11,945 bases of DNA from Firmicutes bacterium UBA1535 (GTDB taxonomy: Bacteria > Bacillota > Clostridia > Tissierellales > Sedimentibacteraceae): contig DCPV01000174.1 in the NCBI GenBank assembly GCA_002323775.1, forward strand, positions 1-11,945, read 5' to 3'. The translations under genes and the position numbers were made by a program. The notes beneath the pieces are model-generated. The model saw nothing but the letters and a program-made list of their open reading frames with translations. It searched no databases and was not told where the DNA came from. Below, one piece after another: positions 1 through 6,528 of this stretch. The stretch's first letter is position 1. Each line of letters opens with the position of its first letter.

Positions 1-26
1 AAGTAAGACATCGCCAGATATGTTGT

Positions 27-101
27 TCCGAGGTAGCTCAATGGTGGAGCAACCGGCTGTTAACCGGTAGGTCGTGGGTTCGAGCCCCACCCTCGGAGCC
101 A
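27..101 (+). tRNA. tRNA-Asn (anticodon GTT)
   Basis: Cloverleaf with acceptor arms TCCGAGG and CCTCGGA, anticodon loop CTGTTAA and T loop TTCGAGC. The CCA end is encoded at 99-101. It reads Asn codons AAC and AAU. It is the first gene of the array visible here. The 26 bases before it show no tRNA and no clear promoter, so the array probably starts before the window. Confidence 0.97.
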
Positions 102-118
102 TGAAAAAATTTATTAGT

Positions 119-207
119 GCCGGAGTGGCGGAATCGGCAGACGCACAGGACTTAAAATCCTGCGTTCCCTAAAGAACGTACCAGTTCGACCCTGGTCTTC
201 GGCACCA
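119..207 (+). tRNA. tRNA-Leu (anticodon TAA)
   Basis: Class II tRNA of 89 nt with acceptor arms GCCGGAG and CTTCGGC, anticodon loop CTTAAAA, a long variable arm (as expected for Leu) and encoded CCA. It decodes UUA and UUG, the Leu codons favoured in this AT-rich genome. It is the only Leu tRNA in the array. Confidence 0.97.
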
Positions 208-221
208 AAAAAATTTAATAA

Positions 222-296
222 GGCCCTATGGTCAAGCGGTTAAGACACCTCCCTTTCACGGAGGTAACCCGGGTTCGAGTCCCGGTAGGGTCACCA
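222..296 (+). tRNA. tRNA-Glu (anticodon TTC)
   Basis: Acceptor arms GGCCCTA and TAGGGTC, anticodon loop CTTTCAC between CCTCC and GGAGG, T loop TTCGAGT, encoded CCA. It reads GAA and GAG. In Firmicutes that use the GatCAB route, Glu-tRNA synthetase also charges tRNA-Gln with Glu. Confidence 0.97.
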
Positions 297-301
297 TAAA
301 T

Positions 302-377
302 GGGAGCATAGCTCAGTTGGGAGAGCATCTGCCTTACAAGCAGGGGGTCATAGGTTCGAGCCCTATTGTTCCCACCA
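302..377 (+). tRNA. tRNA-Val (anticodon TAC)
   Basis: Acceptor arms GGGAGCA and TGTTCCC (one G-T pair), anticodon loop CTTACAA, T loop TTCGAGC, encoded CCA. It is followed by a 68-base spacer holding a perfect 11-bp hairpin at 386-412. Confidence 0.96.
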
Positions 378-385
378 TTTTAGAA

Positions 386-412
386 ATATTCATAAAGAGT
401 TTTTATGAATAT
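386..412 (+). repeat. Perfect inverted repeat in the Val-Asp tRNA spacer
   Basis: Eleven bases at 386-396 (ATATTCATAAA) are perfectly complementary to 402-412, with a 5-nt loop GAGTT. The stem is AT-rich and no long T run follows directly, so it looks more like a processing or pausing structure, or an attenuated terminator, than a full terminator. Function is not established. Confidence 0.6.
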
Positions 413-445
413 ATTATTAATAAAACAAGTAAGAAATTACATTTT

Positions 446-522
446 GGCCTGGTAGTTCAGTTGGTTAGAATGCCAGCCTGTCACGCTGGAGGTCGTGGGT
501 TCGAGCCCCATCCAGGTCGCCA
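446..522 (+). tRNA. tRNA-Asp (anticodon GTC)
   Basis: Acceptor arms GGCCTGG and CCAGGTC, anticodon loop CTGTCAC between CCAGC and GCTGG, T loop TTCGAGC, encoded CCA at 520-522. It reads GAC and GAU. Confidence 0.97.
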
Positions 523-547
523 ATTAAATAAAAAATATATTTATTAT

Positions 548-623
548 GCTGGTGTAGCTCAATCGGTAGAGCAACTGACTTGTAATCAGTAGGTTGAGGG
601 TTCAATTCCTTTCACCAGCTCCA
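548..623 (+). tRNA. tRNA-Thr (anticodon TGT)
   Basis: Acceptor arms GCTGGTG and CACCAGC, anticodon loop CTTGTAA, T loop TTCAATT, encoded CCA. The T stem is weak, with two G-T pairs (GAGGG against CCTTT). It decodes ACA and probably other ACN codons by wobble. Confidence 0.96.
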
Positions 624-642
624 AAAGTTTATTATAAAACTT

Positions 643-727
643 GGGAGGGTTCCCGAGTGGCTAAAGGGGACGGACTGTAAATCCGTTGGCAACGCCTTCA
701 CTGGTTCGAATCCAGTCCCTCCCACCA
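643..727 (+). tRNA. tRNA-Tyr (anticodon GTA)
   Basis: Class II tRNA of 85 nt with the long variable arm of bacterial Tyr tRNAs. Acceptor arms are GGGAGGG and CCCTCCC, the anticodon loop is CTGTAAA, and CCA is encoded. A small AAGTTT/AAACTT hairpin lies just before it at about 625-642. Confidence 0.97.
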
Positions 728-734
728 ATGAAAA

Positions 735-754
735 ATTTGAAGAATTCTTCAAAT
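735..754. repeat. Perfect 20-bp palindrome between tRNA-Tyr and tRNA-Gly
   Basis: The 20 bases at 735-754 equal their own reverse complement. The core is GAAGAATTCTTC, and the same 12-base core recurs at 9428-9439 in the rpsT leader. It may fold as a short hairpin in the precursor RNA or be a duplex protein site. An AT-rich palindrome of this length is notable but could still arise by chance. Confidence 0.55.
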
Positions 755-774
755 AAAGAGCAGAGTCATTATAT

Positions 775-849
775 GCGGAAGTGGCTCAGTGGTAGAGCAT
801 CGCCTTGCCAAGGCGAGGGTCGCGAGTTCGAATCTCGTCTTCCGCTCCA
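775..849 (+). tRNA. tRNA-Gly (anticodon GCC)
   Basis: Acceptor arms GCGGAAG and CTTCCGC, anticodon loop TTGCCAA between TCGCC and GGCGA, standard T loop TTCGAAT, encoded CCA. It reads GGC and GGU. It serves as a normal reference for the odd Gly(TCC) gene that follows. Confidence 0.97.
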
Positions 850-887
850 AATTTTAATAATAGTACTTGGTGTAGTGTGCATGTTGT

Positions 888-961
888 GCGGGTGTAGCTC
901 AGTGGTAGAGCCCCAGCCTTCCAAGCTGGTTGCGAGGGTCCGATTCCCTTCACCCGCTCCA
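888..961 (+). tRNA. tRNA-Gly (anticodon TCC) with T-loop variant
   Basis: Acceptor arms GCGGGTG and CACCCGC, anticodon loop CTTCCAA between CCAGC and GCTGG, encoded CCA at 959-961. The T stem is GAGGG/CCCTT and the T loop reads TCCGATT, so the base at tRNA position 55 is C instead of the nearly invariant U (pseudouridine). The D loop keeps its GG. A functional tRNA is likely, but the G18-psi55 elbow contact should be altered. The other 19 tRNAs here have TTC. Confidence 0.93.
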
Positions 962-968
962 AGATTAT

Positions 969-1045
969 GCGCCTGTAGCTCAGTAGGATAGAGCAACGGC
1001 CTTCTAAGCCGTGTGCCAGGGGTTCGACTCCCTTCAGGCGCACCA
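969..1045 (+). tRNA. tRNA-Arg (anticodon TCT)
   Basis: Acceptor arms GCGCCTG and CAGGCGC, anticodon loop CTTCTAA between ACGGC and GCCGT, T loop TTCGACT, encoded CCA. It reads AGA and AGG, which are the dominant Arg codons in the genes of this window. Confidence 0.97.
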
Positions 1046-1058
1046 TTAAATTAAATAT

Positions 1059-1133
1059 TGGGGTATCGCCAAGCGGTAAGGCACTAGACTTTGACTCTAG
1101 CATTCGTAGGTTCAAATCCTGCTACCCCAACCA
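1059..1133 (+). tRNA. tRNA-Gln (anticodon TTG)
   Basis: Acceptor arms TGGGGTA and TACCCCA, anticodon loop CTTTGAC between CTAGA and TCTAG, T loop TTCAAAT, encoded CCA. It starts with U1 pairing with A72, a usual feature of bacterial Gln tRNAs. Confidence 0.97.
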
Positions 1134-1153
1134 TTTTCATAAAATTATGTTTT

Positions 1154-1229
1154 GATCCATTAGCTCAGCCGGCAGAGCACTTGACTTTTAATCAAGGTGT
1201 CCCGCGTTCGAATCGCGGATGGATCACCA
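1154..1229 (+). tRNA. tRNA-Lys (anticodon TTT)
   Basis: Acceptor arms GATCCAT and ATGGATC, anticodon loop CTTTTAA between CTTGA and TCAAG, T loop TTCGAAT, encoded CCA. It reads AAA and AAG. Confidence 0.97.
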
Positions 1230-1235
1230 ATTTTT

Positions 1236-1324
1236 GGAGGGGTACCGAAGCGGTCATAACGGGGCGGTCTTGAAAACCGTTAGGGTGAAAGCCCACGTGG
1301 GTTCGAATCCCACCCCCTCCGCCA
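1236..1324 (+). tRNA. tRNA-Ser (anticodon TGA)
   Basis: Class II tRNA of 89 nt with acceptor arms GGAGGGG and CCCCTCC, anticodon loop CTTGAAA, a long variable arm and encoded CCA with G as discriminator. It reads UCA and other UCN codons. It lies only 6 nt after tRNA-Lys. Confidence 0.97.
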
Positions 1325-1356
1325 ATGTATCCAAGTCTTTTGAAAAAAGATCTCAT

Positions 1357-1446
1357 GGAGAAGTACTCAAGCGGCTCAAGAGGCTCCCCTGCTAAGGGAG
1401 TAGATCTGATAAGGATGCGAGGGTTCAAATCCCTCCTTCTCCGCCA
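1357..1446 (+). tRNA. tRNA-Ser (anticodon GCT)
   Basis: Class II tRNA of 90 nt with acceptor arms GGAGAAG and CTTCTCC, anticodon loop CTGCTAA between CTCCC and GGGAG, a long variable arm, G discriminator and encoded CCA. It reads AGC and AGU. Confidence 0.97.
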
Positions 1447-1451
1447 TATGA

Positions 1452-1528
1452 GGGCCTTTAGCTCAGTTGGTTAGAGCGTCCGGCTCATAACCGGCAGGTC
1501 CGGGGTTCGAGTCCCTGAAGGCCCACCA
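1452..1528 (+). tRNA. tRNA with CAT anticodon, copy 1 (Ile2 or elongator Met)
   Basis: Acceptor arms GGGCCTT and AAGGCCC, anticodon loop CTCATAA, T loop TTCGAGT, encoded CCA. It is not the initiator, because position 1 pairs with 72 and the anticodon stem lacks the three-GC signature. C4-G69 and C5-G68 fit the determinants known for E. coli TilS, so a lysidine-modified tRNA-Ile2 reading AUA is favoured over elongator Met. The pair 27-43 is a T-C mismatch. It is identical to the gene at 1996-2072. Confidence 0.9.
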
Positions 1529-1562
1529 TTATATTTAACTAATATATAAAATTATACACCAT

Positions 1563-1638
1563 AGGGGTGTAGTTCAGTTGGTAGAACAATGGTCTCCAAA
1601 ACCATGTGTCGTGGGTTCGAGTCCTGCCACCCCTGCCA
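1563..1638 (+). tRNA. tRNA-Trp (anticodon CCA)
   Basis: Acceptor arms AGGGGTG and CACCCCT, anticodon loop CTCCAAA between ATGGT and ACCAT, T loop TTCGAGT, G discriminator and encoded CCA. It reads UGG. Confidence 0.97.
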
Positions 1639-1653
1639 ACATGATATGCCTAT

Positions 1654-1730
1654 CGGGGCGTAGCGCAGTTTGGTAGCGCATCTGGTTTGGGACCAGAGGG
1701 CCGCGGGTTCAAATCCTGCCGCCCCGACCA
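1654..1730 (+). tRNA. tRNA-Pro (anticodon TGG)
   Basis: Acceptor arms CGGGGCG and CGCCCCG, anticodon loop TTTGGGA between TCTGG and CCAGA, T loop TTCAAAT, encoded CCA. The 57-base spacer after it holds two short inverted repeats (AAGAATT/AATTCTT and GAATGA/TCATTC). Confidence 0.97.
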
Positions 1731-1787
1731 TGAAGAATTGATTGGTAATTCTTTAGAATGATAATTCATTCAATAAATAATTTGTAT

Positions 1788-1864
<77 letters not shown>

Positions 1865-1869
1865 TCACA

Positions 1870-1901
1870 TTGACATAGTTCTAATTTTAGAGCTATGTCA
1901 A
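1870..1901 (+). terminator. Possible internal terminator after tRNA-Ile
   Basis: A 13-bp stem (1870-1882 against 1889-1901, one G-T pair) with loop AATTTT directly follows tRNA-Ile(GAT). The downstream stretch AAATTTAGTTTATTT is only moderately T-rich, so termination may be partial. The left arm also contains TTGACA, a perfect -35 box, but no good -10 follows at 16-18 nt. Confidence 0.5.
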
Positions 1902-1942
1902 AAATTTAGTTTATTTATAGAATTAAAATTTTATAAGTGCTG

Positions 1943-1971
1943 TTGATTAAATTTATAAGTAATTTAATATT
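1943..1971 (+). promoter_or_regulatory. Weak candidate promoter for the last two tRNA genes
   Basis: TTGATT at 1943-1948 and AATATT at 1966-1971 are separated by 17 nt, each matching 4 of 6 consensus positions. The predicted start near 1978 lies just before tRNA(CAT) copy 2. Position between a terminator-like hairpin and the next tRNA is the main support. AT-rich DNA gives such matches often. Confidence 0.35.
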
Positions 1972-1978
1972 TTTACAA

Positions 1979-1997
1979 CCGAAATTTTAAATTTCGG
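1979..1997 (+). repeat. Perfect inverted repeat running into the 5' end of tRNA(CAT) copy 2
   Basis: CCGAAATT at 1979-1986 is the exact reverse complement of AATTTCGG at 1990-1997, with a 3-nt loop. The last two G of the right arm are the first two bases of the mature tRNA. In the precursor it would compete with the acceptor stem or present the RNase P site in a special setting. Confidence 0.6.
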
Positions 1998-2072
1998 GCC
2001 TTTAGCTCAGTTGGTTAGAGCGTCCGGCTCATAACCGGCAGGTCCGGGGTTCGAGTCCCTGAAGGCCCACCA
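1996..2072 (+). tRNA. tRNA with CAT anticodon, copy 2 (Ile2 or elongator Met)
   Basis: Identical over all 77 bases to the gene at 1452-1528, including the T27-C43 mismatch, which points to a recent duplication or gene conversion. The flanks differ. The same reasoning favours tRNA-Ile2 because of C4-G69 and C5-G68, but Met cannot be excluded without modification data. Confidence 0.9.
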
Positions 2073-2077
2073 TGTAC

Positions 2078-2153
2078 GCCCAGATAGCTCAGTAGGTAGA
2101 GCAGGAGACTGAAAATCTCCGTGTCGGTGGTTCGATTCCGCCTTTGGGCACCA
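2078..2153 (+). tRNA. tRNA-Phe (anticodon GAA)
   Basis: Acceptor arms GCCCAGA and TTTGGGC, anticodon loop CTGAAAA between GGAGA and TCTCC, T loop TTCGATT, encoded CCA at 2151-2153. It is the last gene of the array, 5 nt after the CAT gene and 4 nt before the terminator hairpin. Confidence 0.97.
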
Positions 2154-2157
2154 TAAT

Positions 2158-2206
2158 AAATCGTCTAATGCTGAATGAAAATTCAATGTTAGACGATTTT
2201 ATTTTA
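2158..2206 (+). terminator. Rho-independent terminator of the tRNA array
   Basis: A stem of 11 bp (AAATCGTCTAA with its complement), a 3x3 internal loop and 5 more pairs, closed by a GAAA tetraloop at 2177-2180, is followed by TTTTATTTTAT. This is a classical intrinsic terminator immediately after tRNA-Phe. Confidence 0.9.
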
Positions 2207-2238
2207 TGTTAAATTATGGTGAAATATGACGTTTTTAC

Positions 2239-2267
2239 TTGATTTATGCAAAATAATTTGTTATTAT
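2239..2267 (+). promoter_or_regulatory. Sigma-A type promoter for the stalk protein-comEC operon
   Basis: TTGATT at 2239-2244 and TATTAT at 2262-2267 are separated by exactly 17 nt (4/6 and 5/6 matches). The predicted start near 2274 gives a leader of about 45 nt. It sits between the tRNA terminator and the first CDS. No other promoter is evident before 9038, so it may drive five genes. Confidence 0.6.
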
Positions 2268-2318
2268 TTACTTAACTAGAATACGCTAATTACTTAATAC
2301 GAGAGGAAACTACAAATT

Positions 2319-3995
2319 ATGAAAAAAATTTTATTAGTATTATTTTTTGTATTTATATGTTTGCAGACTATCAATACTAATGTATTTGCAGATAGCAATT
2401 TTAGTATTAATGTTAAAGTAGAAGGAAACTATATCTGGTTTGATGAACAATCGCCTATTATTGTCGATGGACGTACACTTATTCCTATCCGCAGTGTAGC
2501 GGAGAAAATAGGTGCTAAAGTTGAATGGGAAGCTAGTACAGAAACAATAACTATAATCAAGGGTGGTATTACCTTGAGCTTAAAAATAGGCGATAAAACA
2601 ATGAAAGTAAATGACAAAACGTTTAATAGTCTTGATGTTGCTCCAAAGGTTTATAATGGCAAAACATTGCTTCCTATACGTGCTGTTTTAGAAAAATTGG
2701 GATATGATGTGCAATGGAATGAACAAACAAGAACTATTAATATTGAGGAAATTGATAGCGTTATTATCTCTAATTTAAAAGGAACTCATGCAAATTATGA
2801 TAGCAATTGGGCTAACATATCTTCTGTTCATCAATTTAATTATAAAGATGAAGGCTTGGCATACGCTTATGTTAAAGATGGAAATCTTCAGATTGTAGCA
2901 CCAAGCAAAGTACTTAGTATAGAAATCAAATATCCTATACTTGGAGATGTTATCTCTGATGATAACGGCAATTTTTATGTAGTTTGGGGACGAGATAATG
3001 ATACAGATGATGCAAGTATTGAAACTGTGTATATTTCAAAATATTTATCAGATGGAACACATGTTAAAACGACTGGATTTGTTGGTAAATCATCACCGTG
3101 GGGAAATGATAATTCTGCAAAAACAAAAAGACCATTTAGACATGGCAATAGTGTTTCTGTTATAGCTAATGGTATTTTGGTAAATTATCATTCTAAACAA
3201 AGATATGATGGACACCAAAGCGATAACGTTGTTGCAGTAAAAATTTCTGATATGTCACCTTATAAGCTGCCAAATGATACTTTTTCCGGACATTCTTTTA
3301 ATCAGAGCTTAATTTTTAGTAAAATGACTTCAGATTTTTTCTTTGCAAGTCATGGTGATGCTTATATTCGTGGTTTTAGAATTAACAATAGCAGTGGGAA
3401 GTACGGTGATGATAAACAAAATATATTTCATTTTTATCTTGAGGCAAATGCAAATTATGATATGTTTATAGTAAATAGGACATTTGCACAATTGGGAAAT
3501 ATTGCCGAAACTAGTAAGGGTATAGCTCTTGTCGGAGCATCTGCTAAATCAATTAGTGAAGCTGCAAAGGAAGAAAAGCAAAATTTGTTTGTACAAATAT
3601 TTAATCCTAATTTTGGAAGCATTTCATCTAAAATGTTTATAGGCGGAGAAGAAAGAAGCGGAGCAACTTCAACAAATATTAATGATAATAACAATTCTCC
3701 ACTAAAAAAAGTCACAGATTATGGAGTAATTTGGCTTACGGATTATACTGAAGAAAATGCAATTGCTCCACAGCTTGTCAAAGCAGACGATAAGCTTGTA
3801 ATATTATGGTCTACAGAGAATGATTCATTTTATATGATTTTATCTTCAGAAGGTAAAATTCTCACACCTGCTACTTCACTTGGAGGCTCGCCATTAAATT
3901 CGTATGAGCGTCCAATTTATCATAATGGAAGTATATATTGGGTTTCTGTGTATAACGAAAGATTAAAAGTCAGGAAATTAGATTTAGAGAAATAA
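2319..3995 (+). CDS. Secreted protein with copper amine oxidase-like N-terminal (stalk) domain
   Basis: A 558-residue exported protein. Residues 1-24 form a signal peptide (KK start, hydrophobic LLVLFFVFICL core, likely cleavage after VFA). Residues about 28-142 match the copper amine oxidase N-domain (stalk) family of clostridial surface proteins, with the repeated pattern VDGRTLIPIRSVAEKIG and YNGKTLLPIRAVLEKLG. This domain carries no catalysis and may bind cell wall or substrate. The remaining 415 residues have no motif I can name. They are rich in short strands with turns (GNFYVVW, DKLVILW, GSIYWVSV), suggesting a beta-propeller-like fold. The start ATG has GAGAGG 12 nt upstream, rather far but the only candidate. 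The stop lies 34 nt before the comEC ATG, so the two may be cotranscribed. The function is unknown; there is no sign that it binds copper or is an oxidase. Confidence 0.85.
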   Translation: MKKILLVLFFVFICLQTINTNVFADSNFSINVKVEGNYIWFDEQSPIIVDGRTLIPIRSVAEKIGAKVEWEASTETITIIKGGITLSLKIGDKTMKVNDKTFNSLDVAPKVYNGKTLLPIRAVLEKLGYDVQWNEQTRTINIEEIDSVIISNLKGTHANYDSNWANISSVHQFNYKDEGLAYAYVKDGNLQIVAPSKVLSIEIKYPILGDVISDDNGNFYVVWGRDNDTDDASIETVYISKYLSDGTHVKTTGFVGKSSPWGNDNSAKTKRPFRHGNSVSVIANGILVNYHSKQRYDGHQSDNVVAVKISDMSPYKLPNDTFSGHSFNQSLIFSKMTSDFFFASHGDAYIRGFRINNSSGKYGDDKQNIFHFYLEANANYDMFIVNRTFAQLGNIAETSKGIALVGASAKSISEAAKEEKQNLFVQIFNPNFGSISSKMFIGGEERSGATSTNINDNNNSPLKKVTDYGVIWLTDYTEENAIAPQLVKADDKLVILWSTENDSFYMILSSEGKILTPATSLGGSPLNSYERPIYHNGSIYWVSVYNERLKVRKLDLEK

Positions 3996-4029
3996 AGTTT
4001 ATTGTGTAAAAGGGGATTTGGGGGATATA

Positions 4030-6528
4030 ATGTATTATTTTTTGATGTTTTTCATCGCATATGCGTTGGGGATTGTTTTTTGCGTTTATTTTAATTTTCT
4101 ACATATATTAATAGCAGCTATTGTGTTTGCTATTGTAAATTCAATCATAAGTAAAAAGCTCATACCAAATGTATTGATAGTTCTTTTCGTAGTATTGTCT
4201 TTTATTACAGTTAGTTATAATTCAAAGTCAAATTTGACACAGTATATTGATAGAAATGTTGAAGTTATTGCTAAAATTATTAAGGTGCAAAGTAATAATG
4301 AGGAATCTAAATATATTGGCTATAATGCACAAATAATTAATGTTAATGGCAAAGATTTAGAAGAAAAAACTATAATTTACATACCAAGAGGAACAGAGGT
4401 AGAAACAAATTCAATTGTCAGGCTTGATGTAAGTATTTCGGAAATAAGCAGCAATAAAAATAGAATGTTATTTAATTATAAAGATTCACTAAGAGCTAAG
4501 GGAATTTTTGTTACTGCATTTTGTAAAGGTGAGATAGAGCTAGTAAAACGAAATTATTCTGTGTTTAATAGCTTTTCTAATTTTTGCATAGAAAAGACAG
4601 AAAAATTATTTAGAAAATACATGAGTGAAGGAAATTCAAACACTGTTTTATCAGTAATTCTTGGTGATGTTAAATACTTGGACAAGGATTACTATAAGAA
4701 CATCCAAAAAACAGGATTGGCACATATTTTTGCAGTTTCCGGAACTCATATAGTTATAATATATGCAGCTTTTTTTAAGTTTTTTAATTTTTTAGGTATG
4801 CAAAGAAAAATTTCTTGGCTTTTGTCTTGGACTCTGCTTTGGATATATGGATTTATAATAGGTTTTCCAATTACTGTTTTAAGAAGTTTGTTAACGTTTA
4901 ATTTTTTATTTGGCTCTGAAATTCTATACAGGAAGTACAATTCAATAAATTCATTGATTATATCAGCTTTTATATTGCTTATAATAAATCCATATTATTT
5001 GTTTGATGTAGGGTTTCAGCTATCGTACATGGCGGCTATGTGTTTGTTAGTAAATAATAGAATAATTAAAAAGAAAAACGATAATAAAGCAAATGAAAAT
5101 AACAGTAATGTTAACTCTGCATGGAGCATCTTTGCTTATATGAAAAATATGATATCTAAAAATTTATGGCTTTATGTCTTTGTTCAAGCCTTTACCTTGC
5201 CTATTATGTCATATTATTTTAATTATGTTTCTATTATAGGGATAATTTTTAATCTTTTGATTGTTCCACTATTCGATAAAATAATAATCTTAGTATTTAT
5301 AATTATTCCTATTAGTCTTATAAGTCCAAACACAATCGTTTTACCATTAAAATTTCTTGATTTTATTTTAAATGCAGTTAATTATACGATAAATATAGGC
5401 TCAAAGCTTGATATAACAGGTCTTGAGATTAGTTCAATGACTGTTGTTAGTGGGATATATTATTATGTATTATTAGCTGTAATTCTCTATTTTGTGAGTT
5501 TTGATAGATTGCAGTACAAGAAATTTATTTTCTCAGCTCTCAGTGTATTTTATATTATTGACTTGATTGTCGTTCCTATGAAATTTGGCGGCGTCAGTCT
5601 TGATGTAATTGATGTCGGGCAGGGACTTTTTCTGAATATAAATTACAAAGGGTATAATCTTATATTTGATGTAGGGAGCAACAGTCAAAATATTGGTAAA
5701 TATGTTGCAGTTCCTTATTTAACGAAGCACGGAAGAAAAAATATTGATGGTGTTTTTATAAGTCATTTTCATGAGGATCATTATAGTGGGCTTAATGATT
5801 TATTAGAAAATTGCAAAGTGAAAAGCATATATTCAAGCTGTATAAGTAACGATAATTTAATAGATGAGGATTATTCAATATTAAATACTAATCAGGCATT
5901 TATTTTAGAGGATAAGTTTAGGAGTATTTACAAATTATTTGAAATGTCAAAAACAGTAGAAAAAGCAGCTTATAATTTTAAAAATGGCTTGAAAATCAAG
6001 ATACTATGGCCAGATAAAGAATATTCATCTGCAAATGAAAATAATATGTCAAATGTATATTTAATTGAATACGGTAAGGTCAAAATACTCATAACAGGTG
6101 ATATAGAAAAGGAAGTAGAGGAAATTATTTTAGATAGATTAGTAGATGTTGATATTGTAATTGTTCCACACCACGGAAGCAAAACATCTTCGAGTGAGGA
6201 CTTCGTTAATAAAATAAAGCCAGAGATAGCAGTTTTTAGTTATGGAAAAAATACTTATGGCATACCTTCAAATACTGTTATAAACAGATATAAAGATGCT
6301 GGTACAAAAATTTTATCAACTTTTATTGACGGGGAAATAAATATTATGGTAAATAAAGATAAAATATATTATAATACTTATACAGATAATTGTTCAGCAA
6401 GTATGAATGATATATATAACTATAATACAATGCTTAATTTACAAGCATTTGTTGTGATAATGTCACTTTCTTTATTTGGTAGAAAATATATTAAAGATAA
6501 AGATATATGGTGGAGGACTTATGTATAA
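4030..6528 (+). CDS. comEC: ComEC/Rec2 family DNA internalization channel
   Basis: An 832-residue membrane protein that in competent bacteria carries single-stranded DNA across the cytoplasmic membrane. Order: N-terminal membrane helices and a DUF4131-like extracytoplasmic region (to about 170), the polytopic Competence domain (about 200-500) with the family motif LAHIFAVSGTH at 230-240, then a metallo-beta-lactamase-like domain (about 535-790). The latter shows HFHEDH at 579-584, TGD ending at D691 and PHHG at 713-716, so metal-binding residues are present and the nuclease-like site may be active. The ATG at 4030 is chosen over an in-frame TTG at 4018 because the GGGGGA run at 4020-4025 is well placed only for the ATG. 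About 45 residues follow the last domain and include a hydrophobic stretch, unusual for the family. No comEA or comEB is present in the window. The next gene overlaps by 8 nt. Confidence 0.95.
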   Translation: MYYFLMFFIAYALGIVFCVYFNFLHILIAAIVFAIVNSIISKKLIPNVLIVLFVVLSFITVSYNSKSNLTQYIDRNVEVIAKIIKVQSNNEESKYIGYNAQIINVNGKDLEEKTIIYIPRGTEVETNSIVRLDVSISEISSNKNRMLFNYKDSLRAKGIFVTAFCKGEIELVKRNYSVFNSFSNFCIEKTEKLFRKYMSEGNSNTVLSVILGDVKYLDKDYYKNIQKTGLAHIFAVSGTHIVIIYAAFFKFFNFLGMQRKISWLLSWTLLWIYGFIIGFPITVLRSLLTFNFLFGSEILYRKYNSINSLIISAFILLIINPYYLFDVGFQLSYMAAMCLLVNNRIIKKKNDNKANENNSNVNSAWSIFAYMKNMISKNLWLYVFVQAFTLPIMSYYFNYVSIIGIIFNLLIVPLFDKIIILVFIIIPISLISPNTIVLPLKFLDFILNAVNYTINIGSKLDITGLEISSMTVVSGIYYYVLLAVILYFVSFDRLQYKKFIFSALSVFYIIDLIVVPMKFGGVSLDVIDVGQGLFLNINYKGYNLIFDVGSNSQNIGKYVAVPYLTKHGRKNIDGVFISHFHEDHYSGLNDLLENCKVKSIYSSCISNDNLIDEDYSILNTNQAFILEDKFRSIYKLFEMSKTVEKAAYNFKNGLKIKILWPDKEYSSANENNMSNVYLIEYGKVKILITGDIEKEVEEIILDRLVDVDIVIVPHHGSKTSSSEDFVNKIKPEIAVFSYGKNTYGIPSNTVINRYKDAGTKILSTFIDGEINIMVNKDKIYYNTYTDNCSASMNDIYNYNTMLNLQAFVVIMSLSLFGRKYIKDKDIWWRTYV

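Noticed and set aside
317..1428. Several open reading frames on both strands within the tRNA array
   Set aside because: They run across tRNA genes and their spacers, translate tRNA sequence into typical nonsense (for example GVAQSVEQLT), and lack ribosome binding sites. The tRNA genes fully explain this region.
1870..1898. Promoter using the perfect TTGACA at 1870
   Set aside because: The possible -10 boxes at 16-18 nt (CTATGT, TATGTC) are poor, and the hexamer is explained as one arm of the hairpin.
4018..4029. TTG start for comEC
   Set aside because: The nearest purine-rich site is only one or two bases before it, while the GGGGGA run fits the ATG at 4030.
2429..6182. Minus-strand reading frames inside the stalk-protein gene and comEC (around 2429-2617, 3455-3715, 4746-4940, 5970-6182)
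   Set aside because: They are antisense shadows of well-supported genes, without family motifs or binding sites.
6476..6520. TTG start for the M3-like peptidase
   Set aside because: No binding site precedes it, and it would add 15 residues encoded by the ribosome binding region of the ATG at 6521.
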